A stretch of 64,000 bases of DNA from Hirsutella rhossiliensis (lineage: Eukaryota; Ascomycota; Sordariomycetes; Hypocreales; Ophiocordycipitaceae), in the NCBI RefSeq assembly GCF_020360975.1, contig NW_025408669.1, positions 1,798,001-1,862,000 on the forward strand. The letters are read 5' to 3'. Positions 31,656-43,643 of the stretch are shown piece after piece. A program made the position numbers and the translations under genes. The first letter of the stretch is position 1; every line of letters starts with the position of its first letter. The notes under the pieces were generated by a model. It was not told where the DNA came from and did no database searches. It saw only the letters and a program-made list of their open reading frames with translations.

Positions 31656-34600
31656 TCAGGGAGCCTTGCCCACGGCGGCTGTTTGGCGGCCCGAGACGGC
31701 GTTGCTGGCGGCCTCGAGGTCGGCGAGGCGGATGCCGCTGCGGTCGCACATGGCGCGAAAGATGCCGTTGCGGTGCCACAGGGCGCGCGGCGAGTCGAGC
31801 TCGGCGATGCGGCCGGCGTCCATGACGCAGATGCGGTCGTAGGCGATGATTGTGCGCAAGCGGTGGGCGATGCACAGCAGCGTCTTGCCGCGAAAGGCCG
31901 TGGCCATGGTGCGCTGGACCTTGTCGTCCGTCTCCATGTCGACGGACGAGGTGGCCTCGTCGCAGACGATGATTTGCGAGCCGCGGACGAGGGCGCGGGC
32001 CAGGGCCATGAGCTGGCGCTGGCCGAGGGAGAAGTTGAGGCCGTCTTCCTCGACGGCGCTGTCGAGGTGGATGCGCGGGGATGGGGAAGAGGAGGATGTC
32101 GAGGTGTCAGGGGAGGAGGAGGAGGAGGTAGAAGGGGGCAGGGGAGCGGCGGCCTCGGCGGCGGACGGGTCGGCGGGGACGAGATCGGCCTGGCGCAGGG
32201 CGGACCAGAGCTCGAGGTCCGAGTGCTCGCCAAAGGGGTCGAGGTTGCTGCGGACGGTGCCGCGGAAGAGGGTCGGGTCCTGGGGGATGATGGCGAGGCG
32301 GGAGCGCAGGTCGTGCAGGCCGACGGTGGCAATGTCGAGGCCGTCGATGGTGATGGAGCCGGCCGAGATCTCGACGAGGCGGAAGAGGGCGCTGACGATG
32401 GAGCTCTTGCCGGCGCCGGTGCGGCCGACGATGCCGACGCGCTCGCCGGCGGCGACGTGCATGGACAGGCCGCGGAGGACGAGGGGCAGGTCGTGGCGGT
32501 AGCGCATCTCGACGGCGTCGAAGGCGATGGCGCCGCGGTCGGGCCACTCGGGCCGGACGTCGACGGTGTGGGCGGGAGCCTCCTCGTCGAGCTCGGTGCC
32601 GTAGTAGCGCAGGCGCTCGACGGCGTTCATGCCGTTCTCGACCTCGGCCAGCTGGCGGATGGAGAACTGCAGCATCTGGACAATGGCGAGGATGTAGCTG
32701 AGGACCAGGCCGCTGATGGAGGGGTCGACGTTGAAGCGCGAAGTGACGACGAGGATGGCGACGGTGAAGACGAGGGCGTTGCCGACCATGTCGAGGCGCA
32801 GCGACAGCCAGCGCTGGTTGGCAAAGGTCAGGTAGTAGGCGGCGTTCATGTCGTCGACGGCGGCGCGCAGGTCGGCGACGAAGCGCGGGCGCAGGCCATA
32901 GGCGCGGATGGAGGCGACGCCGCTGAGGCCCTCGGCGAAGCGGGCGAAGACGGTGGAGCGCAGGACCGACTCGAAGCGCTTGACCTCGCGGGCCGAGGCG
33001 CGGTAGTAGGAGGCGGCGACGACGAAGAGCAGGTACAGCGGGACGAGGGCGACGGCGAACCAGTGGAAGAAGGCGACGATGAGGGCGAAGACGGCCGTGA
33101 CCATGGCCAGGGTGAAGTAGAACATGCGGAAGGCGTCCGTCAGGTTGTTGTCCATGACGTCGACGTCGCGCGAGAAGCGGTTGGTGATGCGGCCGAGCGG
33201 CGTCGTGTCGAAGAAGGCCATGGGCGCGCGCAGCACCCGCGTCACCGCCTGGCGCAGCATGACGCGCGACGCCCGCGTGCCCAGGATGGACAGCAGCAGG
33301 GAGAAGAGGAACATGAGCAGCGCCTGCGCGGCCCCGAGCCCGGCGTAGATGCCCATGTACTGGCCCGTCGACAGGCCGAAGCGGTCCGACGTCCAGTACG
33401 ACAGCCACAGGCTGGTCATGATGTTGGCCGCCTGCGACAGCACGAGCGTGACGAAGACCAGCGGCGCGTTGAGCAGCGAGCCCGACGCGCGGACGTAGGC
33501 GCCGTACACGGACCACGGCACGCTGGCCTCGGCCTTTTCCTCCTGCTGCATCAGCGCCGCGCCCTTCTTGGCCCGCCTCCGCGTCTTGGTCTTCGTGCCC
33601 CCCTCGGCCTCGGTCTCGATCTCGTCGTCGTCGTCGTCGTCGTCCGTCTGCTTCGTCTTCTTCTCCTCTCCGGCCCCCGTCTCCATCAGCGCCCGGAACC
33701 CCTTGTGCTCCCGCATCAGCTCGTCAAACGTGCCGACGGCCACGATGCCGCCGCCCTCCATCCACACGATGCGGTCGCAGCGCGCCAGCACCCACAGCTG
33801 GTGCGTCGCCAGCACGCGGCACTTGTCGCCCAGCAGGCCGAGGATGGCCTCGTCGAAGATGTGCCGCCCGACGTGCGCGTCGACGGCGCTGAGCGGGTCG
33901 TCCATGAGCACAATGTCGGCGTCGAAGTAGATGGCCCGCGCAATGTTGAGCCGCTGCTTCTGCCCGCCCGAGATGGTGATGCCGCGCTCGCCGATTTCCG
34001 TCTGGTCGCCGTTGGGCAGCATGTCGAGGTCGGCCTCGAGGGCGCATCTGCAGACGACGGTCAGCCTTGATCTCGTCCTCCCCTTGGTCCACCGTACTCA
34101 CGCCTCGATGACCCTCCGGTACCAGCGCCTGTCCATGTCCTTGCCAAAGGTAATGTTGTTCTGCAGCGTCGTGTTCTGGATCCAGGCATACTGCGGACAA
34201 AACGCCCGCGACGCCCCAAACACGACGTCGCCCTTTGTCTTGCGCATGTCGCCCGCCAGCGCCGCCAGCAGCGAGCTCTTGCCGCTGCCCACGGATCCGA
34301 TGACGGCGATGAGCTCGTTGCGCCCGGCCTGCAGGTCAAGGCCCTGCAGCTTGAAGGGCTCCCGTCGCTCCTCGGGCCCGTCCTTTGTCTCTGCGGGCTT
34401 GTCCGACGACGCCTTGTTGCCCGCGGCCAGTGTCCCGACGTTGGGGTCTTGCGACGGCGTCTTCTCCCACGTAAAGGCGGCGCCGCGCAGCTCGATGGCG
34501 TGCGGGCTCTCGAGGTCCACGACGGCGTCCTCGTCCTTTTCCTCCTCGGTGAGAAACTGCTCGATGCGATACAGCGAGGACCAGGCGTCGGTGACCTGGC

Positions 34601-36356
34601 CCAGGACCAGGGGCAGCAGGTTGAGCGGGATGCGCAGGCCGTTGAACAGGGCCAGCGAGGAGAAGACCTGGGCCGGCGACAGGTCGTGATGCGACAGCGA
34701 GTAGACGATAAAGGACAGCATCGAGGCAAAGATGGGCAGCGACATGCTGACGGCGTTGATGGCGTTGCGGATGGCCAGCAGCACCTGGATGGCGTGAATC
34801 TCGCGCGCACGGAACTGGCCCAGCCGGTCGAGAAAGGCCCTTTCCCAGCCAAAGAACTTGACGAAGCGCACCGACTGCAAGATCTCCTGCGTCAGCGAGA
34901 CGCGCTGGTCGGTGATCTTGTTGATGGCCTCGCGGCGGCGGAACAGGCTGCGGATGGCGCGCGTCAGGGCCGGCACGCCCAGCACCAGCAGCGCGAAGCC
35001 GGCGAGCGCGCTGTACGTCAGGTTGACGAGGAGCAGCACGAGGGTGATGAGGCAGAGGATGGGCGCCGTCCAGATCATGTGGAAAAGGGCCGAGGCTTGG
35101 TCGACGCGGTACGTGTCGACGCTCATGAGGTTGACGATGCGCCCGTTGGCCCAGCCGATGCCGGGGGCATCTTTGGCGTTCTTCTTGGCGTCCTTGTCCT
35201 TCTTCTTCTTCTTTTCCTCTGTCTGGCCTGGTTTCTCGCCCGTCGCAGCATCACCGTCGGCATCACCATCACCACCACCAGCCTGCGCCTCTCCTCCCCC
35301 AACACCGCCGGCACGCGCGCGTCCCGAAATAACCATGGCCTTTTCGTAAATCATGCCGATGAGGACCGCCCGGCTCTGCCCGCCCATCATCATGCCGCGG
35401 TAGATGAAGTGGCTCACGCACACGCTCTGCACGATCTGCATGGCCGTGATGCCGACGGCGAGCCCGACGCCGCGACCGATGGGCGGCGGCGGCCGCTGCT
35501 CGACGCTGGCGCGGTAGGCGTCGGCGGCGAACTGGATGAGGAAGCGCAGGGTAAAGGGCGCAATGACCTGGGGCAGGGTGCCGAGCAGCGCGAAGAGGCC
35601 GCCGAGCCAGAACTCGAGCGTGAAGCTGTCGTGGAGCGCCCAGAAGAGCGGATGCTTGTCGCCGGCCGAGACGCGGCGCCGGAAGGCCTCGCGCACCCGC
35701 GCCGTCATGGGCTCGACGGCCCGGTCCGGGTTGACGGTCCAGATGTCGCCGGGTTGGAGCCGGCGCTTGTAGCCTGTCTGAGAGGTGTCAGTCTACATGC
35801 TCTCTTGGCGCCAATTGTCCAATGCCTTGCATAGACGGTCCAACGGTCTCGCGCCACCAAACGTGGACGCAGAGTATAAGTGTGTGTATGGAGTGTAGGT
35901 GTCCAAATATCGAGCGAGAGACAGACAGAGACTCACCGTCATGAGGGGCGTCATCCACTGAAACGTCAACCTGCTCAGGAAACTCGCCCCGTGCTCTCGA
36001 GACACGATGCGCTCCTCTGGAACCTCGGGGATCCGGCCCCATCGCAGCGGATTCACCCGCTGGCGCCACGTCCTCGAGCCCTGCTCCTCGGCTCCGGTCC
36101 GGGACCTTGTCGCGGCCATTGTCGTCGCCACGCTCGTGTCTGTCGCATAGCTCTTTGTCGCCGCGAGGCCGGTGCCGCGGCTCAGCTCGGCGGCTCCGTC
36201 GCCGCCGTCTCGGACTTGCTTCTTCTCGTTGGCGGCGGCCTCGTCCGTGTCGACGTGTGGAGAGATGGCATCGTGGGTTGTTGTGTCGTCGACCGTGACA
36301 GCTACCAGGCCGTCCTCCGGTGCCCGCAACTCCTTGCTCTCGGGAGGGTCTGCCAT
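31656..36356 (-). CDS. ABCC (MRP) transporter, Yor1-type multidrug exporter
   Basis: Full-length ATP-binding cassette exporter of the plasma membrane, of the oligomycin-resistance Yor1 type (no extra N-terminal MSD0). Three exons: 36356-35937, 35777-34102 and 34047-31656, giving 1,495 residues. Order is TMD1, NBD1, TMD2, NBD2. NBD1 has Walker A GSVGSGKSS near residue 634, signature ISGGQKQR near 722, and Walker B VLMDDPLSAVD with Asp in place of the catalytic Glu, as usual in this subfamily. NBD2 has Walker A GRTGAGKSS near 1240, signature FSLGQRQ near 1369 and Walker B IIVCDEATSSVD with the Glu. The entry sequence FQWMTPLMTTGYKRRL spans the first junction. Odd: three low-complexity inserts, a Gly/Lys-rich one in TMD1, an acidic then basic one after NBD1 (Asp run), and a Ser/Pro run inside NBD2. 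Confidence 0.92.
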
Positions 36357-37825
36357 GACGAACAGGGAAGAGGGAAGGAACGAGGTGCCTCGTGGGCTCC
36401 GAGGACGATTCGATGTTTAATTATAAAGTACAAGACCAACGGTGAACACCGATGTCCCGGTGCGTGGCGAATGGAGTCGTCTGCGCACAGGCAACCGAGC
36501 GGGACAGTAGTGGACCACGGACCAACAGCGACGGCATTGGGGGTTCCGGCAAGAGCATATCACCAAAGAGGACGAGGTGTGTGTGATGCTGGGGTCATGT
36601 CATCAAGACCGGCGTTGGGCGTCTCCCCGAGTGTGAGCCAGAGCGACCATGATGCCCGTTTTAATGCTGCCTCTGTGCTACCATGTAGATGCGACGACAA
36701 GACCGGGTCCGGCGGTGACAAGCAAAACCACAAAAAAACAAGAACCTGCACCACCAGCAAGCCCACTAGAGCAGCAGGTCGGACGCCCGATGCTCCGACG
36801 CCACTCCCACGCAGCAAAGGGCGAGGGACGGCAGAGGAGGAGCAAACACAAACGACCCCCTGGTCGCGGCGGACAACTGAACTTGCCAGCTGCAGGCGGA
36901 CTCCACTCCGCCCGCCATGTTCTTCAACGCCTACTAATACTTTGCAAGCCCCTTGATTGTTGATTGTTCAGCACGGCACGGTTTGCCTTGTGGTGCGGAG
37001 AAGGAGAGTTGGACGGTTGTGGGGTTTCGAGAGCGTAACGGCTGGGGAGCGAATGGCATCGAGGCCATGACTGTACAGGAAGGGCGAAGGGCCCGAGTCG
37101 GAGTTTGATTATTATTCACAAACGCATGGGGGAGGGGGGTCCGGGATTTGCGTCGAGGCCGGGTAAGCCGGCAACGTGATTCAACCCCCCTCGCGTCACG
37201 CCCGACTCTGATGAGCCTGTCCTGTCTTATCCGCACAACGTACTTCGTACTGTACACCAAAGCATCCGTCCAGCGCAACGTCGGCTCTTAACCTCGAATT
37301 CTCCCATGGTAGTCCGCGGTCCAGCTGCCTTTGCATGAAGCAGTCAGTGACGGCTGCTTCTTCTCTTCCTCCTCCGCACCCGGGCAACCTAAAGATGACG
37401 GCGCTTGAAACATTTCGACGCCTCATCGGTAAAATCATCGGCGCACGAACCCTTGTGCCGTTAAACAAAGCACTAGTGCCTGCTGCCTACATGTCGGTCT
37501 TTGTCGGGCCCCTAACTCCATGCGGGGCCCGAGCTCAGCCGGATCGGGGCCGGGATTGCCGAGTCGGCAGCGACGGGCGCCAGTTGCGGAGACGCGGAGT
37601 GCGGAGCTTTGGATGCCCCGCTTAAGTCCGCTTGGGTATTACTCCGTACTGTACGGAACGTACATAGTCTAATGATGAGTAAGCAAAGCAGACCGGGTAA
37701 ATCCATGCGAATGCTTGTCGATAAGGGCGTATCGTGTGCAGCCTCTGAGGGACAATCTGCAGGCTCTGCCGTAGCCTTGCCTCCGAGAACCCATCACGCC
37801 GCCTCTCCACCCCCCGCGCACCACC
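36357..37825. promoter_or_regulatory. Bidirectional promoter region ABC transporter / csl4
   Basis: 1.47 kb between divergent starts. TACTCCGTA occurs at 37640-37648, with nearby GTACTGTAC repeats. No gene supported. Confidence 0.4.
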
Positions 37826-38560
37826 ATGGCGGTCGACGACGTCCCCTCCGTCGCCATCCCCGGCGAGCCCCTCGGCCCCGTCTCCAAGTACGCCCCCGGC
37901 CCGGGCACGCATGTCTTCGAGGGCAACGTCGTCTCGTCCCTCCTGGGTAGCGTCACCGTCGAGCAGCCGGCCAAGGCGCCCGGCCCCGCCAAGCGGCTCA
38001 ACAAGCTCACGGCGCCCGAGGGCGGTGACCTGGCCACCGTGTCCGTGGCGAGGCACGGCCGCCGGCGCGAGGTGCTGCCCGACGTCAACAACGTGGTGCT
38101 GGCCCGCGTGGTGCGCCTCATGCCCAAGCAGGCCATTGTGGTGATCCAGCAGGTCGGCGATACGGTGCTGCAGACGGAGTGGCAGGGCGTCATTCGCGTG
38201 CAGGACGTCAGGGCCACGGAAAAGGACAAGGCCAGGATCCACGACTCGTTCAAGCCGGGAGACATTGTGCGGGCCCAGGTGGTAGGTTTGCTCCTTCTCC
38301 TCTCCTCATACTTGTGTGTCTTTGCGTCGCTTGGCAATGTCGGTTGCGCTGGATGATGCGAGGCAAAAGCTGACGCTGGCAAAACCTAGATTTCCCTCGG
38401 CGACCAGGCCAATTACTACCTGTCGACGGCGGCCAATGAGCTGGGCGTCATCATGGCCACGAGCGAAGCCGGCAACGACATGGTGCCGGTCAGCTGGAAG
38501 GAGTACAAAGACCCTGAGACGGGTCTAGGCGAGCCGAGAAAGGTGGCCAAGCCGAGCTGA
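37826..38560 (+). CDS. csl4: Exosome complex cap subunit Csl4
   Basis: Non-catalytic S1/zinc-ribbon-type cap protein of the RNA exosome, nuclear and cytoplasmic. Two exons, 37826-38281 and 38390-38560, with a 108-nt intron, give 208 residues (human EXOSC1 195). The N-terminal domain carries PGEPLGPVSKYAPGPGTHVFEGNVVSSLLG, the S1 domain holds VLPDVNNVVLARVVRLMPKQAIVVI and the linker [37 protein letters not shown], which crosses the junction, and the end is YYLSTAANELGVIMATS..GNDMVPVSWKEY. These blocks are diagnostic for Csl4. The start is the first ATG, in CACCATGG context. Very sure. Confidence 0.95.
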
Positions 38561-40197
38561 GGAGAGGGAATTGAATCCGAGGTCGAGCAGGCCTGTTAGG
38601 CTCAAAGTGCGCGCATTTGGGCCGCTGAAAAGGAGCCTGGGGTCGACAAGAACTGCCCGGTTGCTGCTACTTCGTCAGACTGACACGAACGCCAGTACAG
38701 CGGCAGAGACGCACCGCTACCATGGAGGGAATGGCGACTCTGCGCGATGGCGGTCGTCTGTGAGAAGAGACGGCTGGTTGACTTCTTGAGGGGTTCTTGA
38801 GGGGCGCAGCGCAGTGTGTGCTGGAGATTGGCTGCCACGAGTCGCCAGCAGACAGGGGACATCTGGTTAGCACATGGTACCTTGGCGTGCAAGGTGCCGT
38901 GCATGACCCCCAATGTACTGTACTGTACTCGGTGGCGTCACGTAGATCTCCCGCGTTCCCCTGCAGATTCGGGGCAATGGATCGATGGACGATGCTCAGG
39001 GTCTCCTTGTGCCGTGTCACCTGTCATTGTGCATTCGAAGCTGTCATGCCGGTTGCACTGAGCCTGCGGCACAGACGTCGACACTGTCGAGCCGGCCAAT
39101 CACATGAAAGCTGGCATGTGAACCCGCTGTTCGAAACGGAACCCCGGCGGGGGCGAGGCCCACTGGAACGCTTTTGTTTCTTCAGGGGATGCAAGGTCCC
39201 CGGGTCAGCCCTCCTTGAGGGTTCGTGCGCGATGCTTAAACCGACTGTGTTTTGACTGGTGACAAGAATAGACGGAAATTTGAATTTACATCTTCTTCTT
39301 TGTCCCCCACCTATGTATCTATTTGAGTTGTTTCGGGAAGCTTCTTGTTGCTTTGTTTAGTATTGGCGGCTGATTGATTAGCGGCATTGAATGCCCGCCC
39401 GGCCGGTGCCTCGGAGGCCTGAACGCTCTCCATTCCACGCGTCATAGTGGAGCCAATCGCCATCAGTCACAGGGCCTCTCCACTGTCGTCAAGTTGTGCA
39501 GGTACAGTACTACAGTACTGTGCATGCATGCCTACCGCACAGAACAGGACAGTGTAGCGCATTGTCTTCTCGCGCCCGCCAGGCCCTTAACTATCAGTGC
39601 TCTATTCTTGGTTGCCGCTGCCTTCTCTCACCATCTACAGCGTAAGATGGACCCTTCTTGAAGCTGCGGCGCACACGCAAAGTACCTACCATGTCTCTCC
39701 CATTGTACAGAATACCTCAGACCTTGCAACTTGTACCGTAGGTCAAGGTCATTCCGGACCAGGCCCCGCCCCAAGTGTCCACCAGTGGCGGTACCGCCGC
39801 CGAACCGCTTGCGCTCCTATCCCGGCCAGGTATCTAGGTACGTGTCGGGTACCGGACGTGAACACAAACAAGTCGGCGCATGCCATCCATCCATCCATGC
39901 CTCGACGCATGAACTGGGCACCGCCACTCTTTTTCTTGGTCACTCTCTCCCTCTCTTATTGCCTCGTTTCTCACTCTGCCTGTCTGCTGAGTCGTCTGAG
40001 GCTGATGGACAAAAACCCCCGTCTTCTCGGGCCCGACACGCGCATCCGCCAGACCAACAAGCCCGCCCTCGTCATCACCACCATCAGCCTCGCCGCCGCC
40101 GCCACGTGAAGAAAAAAAAAAGGGCCCTCCGCCCGCCGCCGCCGCATCTCCTCCGCAACCTGCAACCAAACGAGGGAAAGACAAACACGGCGCGGCC
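38561..40197. other. 1.6-kb intergenic region between csl4 and sec2
   Basis: No gene supported. Small repeats include ACAGTACT twice at about 39503-39519, TGTACTGTACTG near 38914, and CATC repeats near 39886. The last 250 bp are CT-rich and fit the sec2 5' leader. Confidence 0.4.
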
Positions 40198-40944
40198 ATG
40201 TCCTCGACCGCCGTCCTGACCATGGCCACGGCTCAGCTCCCCGCATCGACGACGGCGCCGAGGACCGCGACCATGACGGCGTGCTGCCCCGGCTGCGGCT
40301 ACGGCCGGTCGTCGTCGGCCACCGAGTCGTCGGAGCTGCTGCTCGCCCAGTCCCGCATCCACGACCTCGAGTCCCAGGTCCGCCACCTCAACCAAAAGGC
40401 CGCCGCCGCCGCCGACCGCTGGGCCGCCTACGAGGCCGAGCTATCCAAGCTGCGCGCCCAACAGACGGCCCCGCGAGCCCCGTCGTCCCTCGCCCAACCG
40501 CAGCACCAGCTCGATCCCGCCTCGGCCGCCCCGAGCCCCACGCGCACCTCGTTCCTCCAGTCCGCCCCGGGCCGCATCTCGGCTCTCCTCTACCCGCGCA
40601 AGTCGACGCCCAACCTGCGCTCCGACACCCCGCCTCTGCCTTCCAGCGCCACCACCAACAACACCACCGAGGACCTGCTCGAGGCCTTGACACGCGAGAA
40701 GACACTGCGCCGCGAGGCAGAGGGCCGCCTCAGCGCCACCAGCAAGGAGGTCGAGGAGCTGAGTGCGAGCCTCTTTGAGCAGGCAAACGAGATGGTGGCC
40801 GACGAGCGCCGTGCCCGTGCCCGCCTCGAGCAGCGCGTCGGCGAGCTCGAGAAGCGCGACACGGATAAGCGGAGGCAGCTTGAGAGGCTCGAGGTGGCCA
40901 TGCAGAGGATCGAAAAGGCTAGGAGCCTGCTGGACGACAAGTAA
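40198..40944 (+). CDS. sec2: Sec2-domain Rab guanine-nucleotide exchange factor
   Basis: 248 residues, single exon. The C-terminal half (about residues 160-246) is a continuous coiled coil, EDLLEALTREKTLRREAEGRLSAT onward, with the SLFEQANEMVADERRARARLEQRV run that is the Sec2/Rabin8 GEF signature for Sec4/Rab8. It acts on secretory vesicles to switch on the Rab that recruits exocyst (family knowledge). The N-terminus has a cysteine cluster CCPGCGYG at about residues 29-36 followed by a first short coiled coil (LLLAQSRIHDLESQVRHLNQK). The middle is Pro/Ser-rich and probably disordered. Yeast Sec2 is 759 residues; this form is just the GEF module plus leader, as in many filamentous fungi. Upstream ATGs at 40222 and 40273 are alternatives. 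Confidence 0.85.
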   Translation: MSSTAVLTMATAQLPASTTAPRTATMTACCPGCGYGRSSSATESSELLLAQSRIHDLESQVRHLNQKAAAAADRWAAYEAELSKLRAQQTAPRAPSSLAQPQHQLDPASAAPSPTRTSFLQSAPGRISALLYPRKSTPNLRSDTPPLPSSATTNNTTEDLLEALTREKTLRREAEGRLSATSKEVEELSASLFEQANEMVADERRARARLEQRVGELEKRDTDKRRQLERLEVAMQRIEKARSLLDDK

Positions 40945-41691
40945 TGCAAGCGTCACTCCTTTCTATCCGCTAGGAAATGAAAGGTCTGCACGTCAAGCAC
41001 AGAGAGGGAAGCACACGCCAAGCCAGCCACCATTGGAAAGGGCGCCAGGGGCAGCTGGGGAGCAAAGACAGTCTTGAAAGCCATGAGAACGTCGCTTCCC
41101 CCGCTTCTTCCCTCTGGCCAAGGGCTGCACGCACGGGTCGACCGTCCACGATGGTCGTGTGCGCGCCTCGCGCCGATGCAACTCGGGATGGGAGACTTAA
41201 TCATACGTCTTGACGTCGCTCCCGACCACCGCGAGTCGCATACAAGGCCCGTCGAGGGCAGCTACCGTGGTGTATACCGAGCCCGGCACCATGCACCAAG
41301 GAATTGGGCCATGAGTTCACGATAGACAGCTACTACCTAGCCAGCTTCACGATATCGTAAATAATACGTGGACTTTAGTGTCCTTGACACCATCAAGTTG
41401 GCCCATTCCTCTATCGTAGCCGCCTTCGATGCGTATTTCCAGAGCCTTGTCTGTCTCCCCTTTTCCACTTTGAGTGCAAGCATGACGAGGCTCGCCGCGG
41501 GTGTGCCTCCGGCCCCCCATGGTGTCGATTCCAAATTAGAATCGAAAATGAAAAGCATAAGAAGACTCGATATAACGCAGAACCTTGACGCCCCTCCTTC
41601 AACGCCCTTTTCTCCTTTTGTAGCTCCCTGCCTCAGCCTCGTCCTAGGCAGTGCCGGTAAACTCGGCGCCTCTCACGTCTGCGGCGGTCGA
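40945..41691. other. Convergent intergenic region sec2/pus4
   Basis: 747 bp between stop codons; no gene supported. Confidence 0.4.
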
Positions 41692-43218
41692 TTAATCCTC
41701 GATGCCATTCCGCTCTTTTTCGGCTTCAGATCGGCCTGGCTTGTTGATTGACTCGTCGTTAGCCGTCGCCGGCACTTTGCGCGGCGTCGATTGGGCCCCT
41801 TCTTGGGCGGGAGAACGCTTGCGCTTCTCGGCCTGAGGCGAGCTTGGGTTGGCCCGGGGCAAGCTGGGCGACTTTTGCTCATGCTTCTTGGGCGTCGGCG
41901 AATCTTCCGAGACCTGCTTGGGCTTGGTGGTGGCCGGGGTTCCAGGCCAATGGCCCTCAGGCTCGCCGTTCCAGCGCGCAAGCATGTTGGCCACCTTGGG
42001 CCCCCAGACATCTTCGCCCTTGGTCAGGTCGTCAAAGTCGAGCGTGTTGATGCCCCCGACGGTAAAGTCGCTCTGGCGAACGCGACACAGCTCGGCCATG
42101 ATGCCGGCCGACTCGAGCTTGGCCCCCAGGTCGTGGCAGAAGCTGCGCACGTAGTAGCCCGACGTCACCGTCAGCCGGATTTTGCAGGCCGGGGGGCCCT
42201 CGTCGGTCCACGGAGGGGGCGTGTCCTGGTCCGGAGACGGAGGCACGAGGTTGGACCCCTTGGTCGAGTACCCGGGCGGGGGGAGTGAGCCAAGGGCGCC
42301 CGACATCAAGGCCTGCGGGGGACTCTGTCTCCGCCTCTTTGGCACGTCGGTGATGAGCTCGTCCTGTCTCGCCTCAAACTTGCGCTTGAACGACTCATGC
42401 GCTGCCATTGCTTGGTCGTCTTCCTCCTTTTCTTCAGGAGTCAGCTGTTTGGACGTCTCCTGCAGCTTCTTAACCCGCCAGACTTGCTCGGCAAGTTTGC
42501 GCTCGGCCGCCTCGGCCTCCTCGGTGGGCCAGCGGTGGTTGTGCGTGCCGGGCTCGTACCACTCGACGAGCTCGACCTCGAGGGCGTCGACGTCCCTGGC
42601 CGCAATCTCGCGGGGGATGGCCTTTCCCTCGCGCGCGTACTCGTAGAGCGGCTTGCCGTTCATCTTGAGGGCCGAGTAGAGCGGGGGGACTTGGGTCTGC
42701 TTGCCCCTAAAGCTGGCAAGTTCCTTGAGGACCATTTCCTTGGTGATGTGGTCGTAGGGCCGCTTGTTGATGATGCGACCCACGCGGTCGTACGTGTCGG
42801 TGCTGGCGCCAAAGACGACGGTCGTCTCGTACGTCTTTGTGCAGTCGAGGAACTGGGGCAGCATCTTGGTGGCGGATCCGATGCCGACGATGAGCACACC
42901 GGTGGCCAGGGGATCTAAGGTGCCTCCGTGACCCATCTTGACCTGGTTGCTTCTTTTGACCTCTCTGCGGCGCTTGAATTGCCCCTTGGACTCCTTGAGG
43001 CGCTGCGACTTGGTGGCTTCGATCATGGGCTTGAAGAAGGTCGACGGGTTGAAGTGGTACTGGCACTCGCGGATGATCTGCGCCGAGCTCTGGCCGCAGG
43101 GTTTATTGATGGCTGCGACGAAGCAAGCAAGTCAGCAACGCTAATTCGAGCGTCGCAGCGGGAGAAGGGATCGTGCGCGCATACCAAAGACGCCATCGCG
43201 GACGACTTCGGAGGCCAT
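41692..43218 (-). CDS. pus4: tRNA pseudouridine-55 synthase Pus4 (TruB family)
   Basis: Converts U55 of the T-loop of tRNAs to pseudouridine. Two exons: a 34-nt first exon (43218-43185, MASEVVRDGVF) and 43112-41692, with a 72-nt intron, give 484 residues (yeast Pus4 403). The splice restores GVFAINKPCGQSSAQ, the usual TruB start. The catalytic Asp lies in the HGGTLDPLATGVLIVGIG motif. Further family blocks are KTYETTVVFGASTDTYDRVG, PPLYSALKMNGKPLYEYAREG and LTVTSGYYVRSFCHDLGAKL. A charged insert (EEKEEDDQAMAAHESFKRK) splits the domain, and the Lys/Ser/Pro-rich tail may hold a nuclear signal. The start was chosen for the conserved MASEVVRDG; an in-frame ATG lies further upstream. Sure. Confidence 0.94.
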
Positions 43219-43643
43219 CCTCAACACGCGAGCACTTGGTCGCATGCGAACTTTGCCGAGGGAGGAGGCGCCTGCCGATGCGCGAAGACGAGGACTAACG
43301 GTAGTGGGTTTGTTGTGCGCCTGTATCAACTTGAAGTGGTCCTCATGAGGGAGAAGCGGCGCAGCGCGAAAAGGAGCGGACTGCAAGTCGGAAGGATGAG
43401 GATATGTAAAAGGCTCTTTCTTGGTGGTGCAGAAAAAAACCTCCAGGGACCTCTAGCTGGGGGGGCCAGGAGTCGTTGGACTGGGGTAGTGGTTCAATAG
43501 GTACCTAGGTATAGACTGGCCAATAAGTACGGAGTACAAGAGGTGCGCCGGCGGAATGGGCTAGTATATGTACATAGGTATCTGAGTATGTACCTGTAGG
43601 GTTTACCGCATACTGTGTTTGTGCCTAGCTAGGTAGGTAGGTA
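43219..43643. other. pus4 upstream region
   Basis: 425 bp between the pus4 start and the TIR element. TACGGAGTA at 43528-43536, and GGTAGGTAGGTA directly before the element. No gene. Confidence 0.4.

Noticed and set aside
31582..32332. Ser/Pro/Arg-rich minus-strand frames over the ABC NBD2
   Set aside because: Alternative frames of the same coding sequence, with no independent features.
31623..34070. 815-codon open frame on the plus strand
   Set aside because: Exactly antisense to the ABC transporter; Gly/Ala/Asp/Val-rich composition is the mirror of a GC-rich gene with third-position bias. No domain seen.
34449..35834. 461-codon open frame on the plus strand
   Set aside because: Antisense shadow of the same ABC transporter exon 2.
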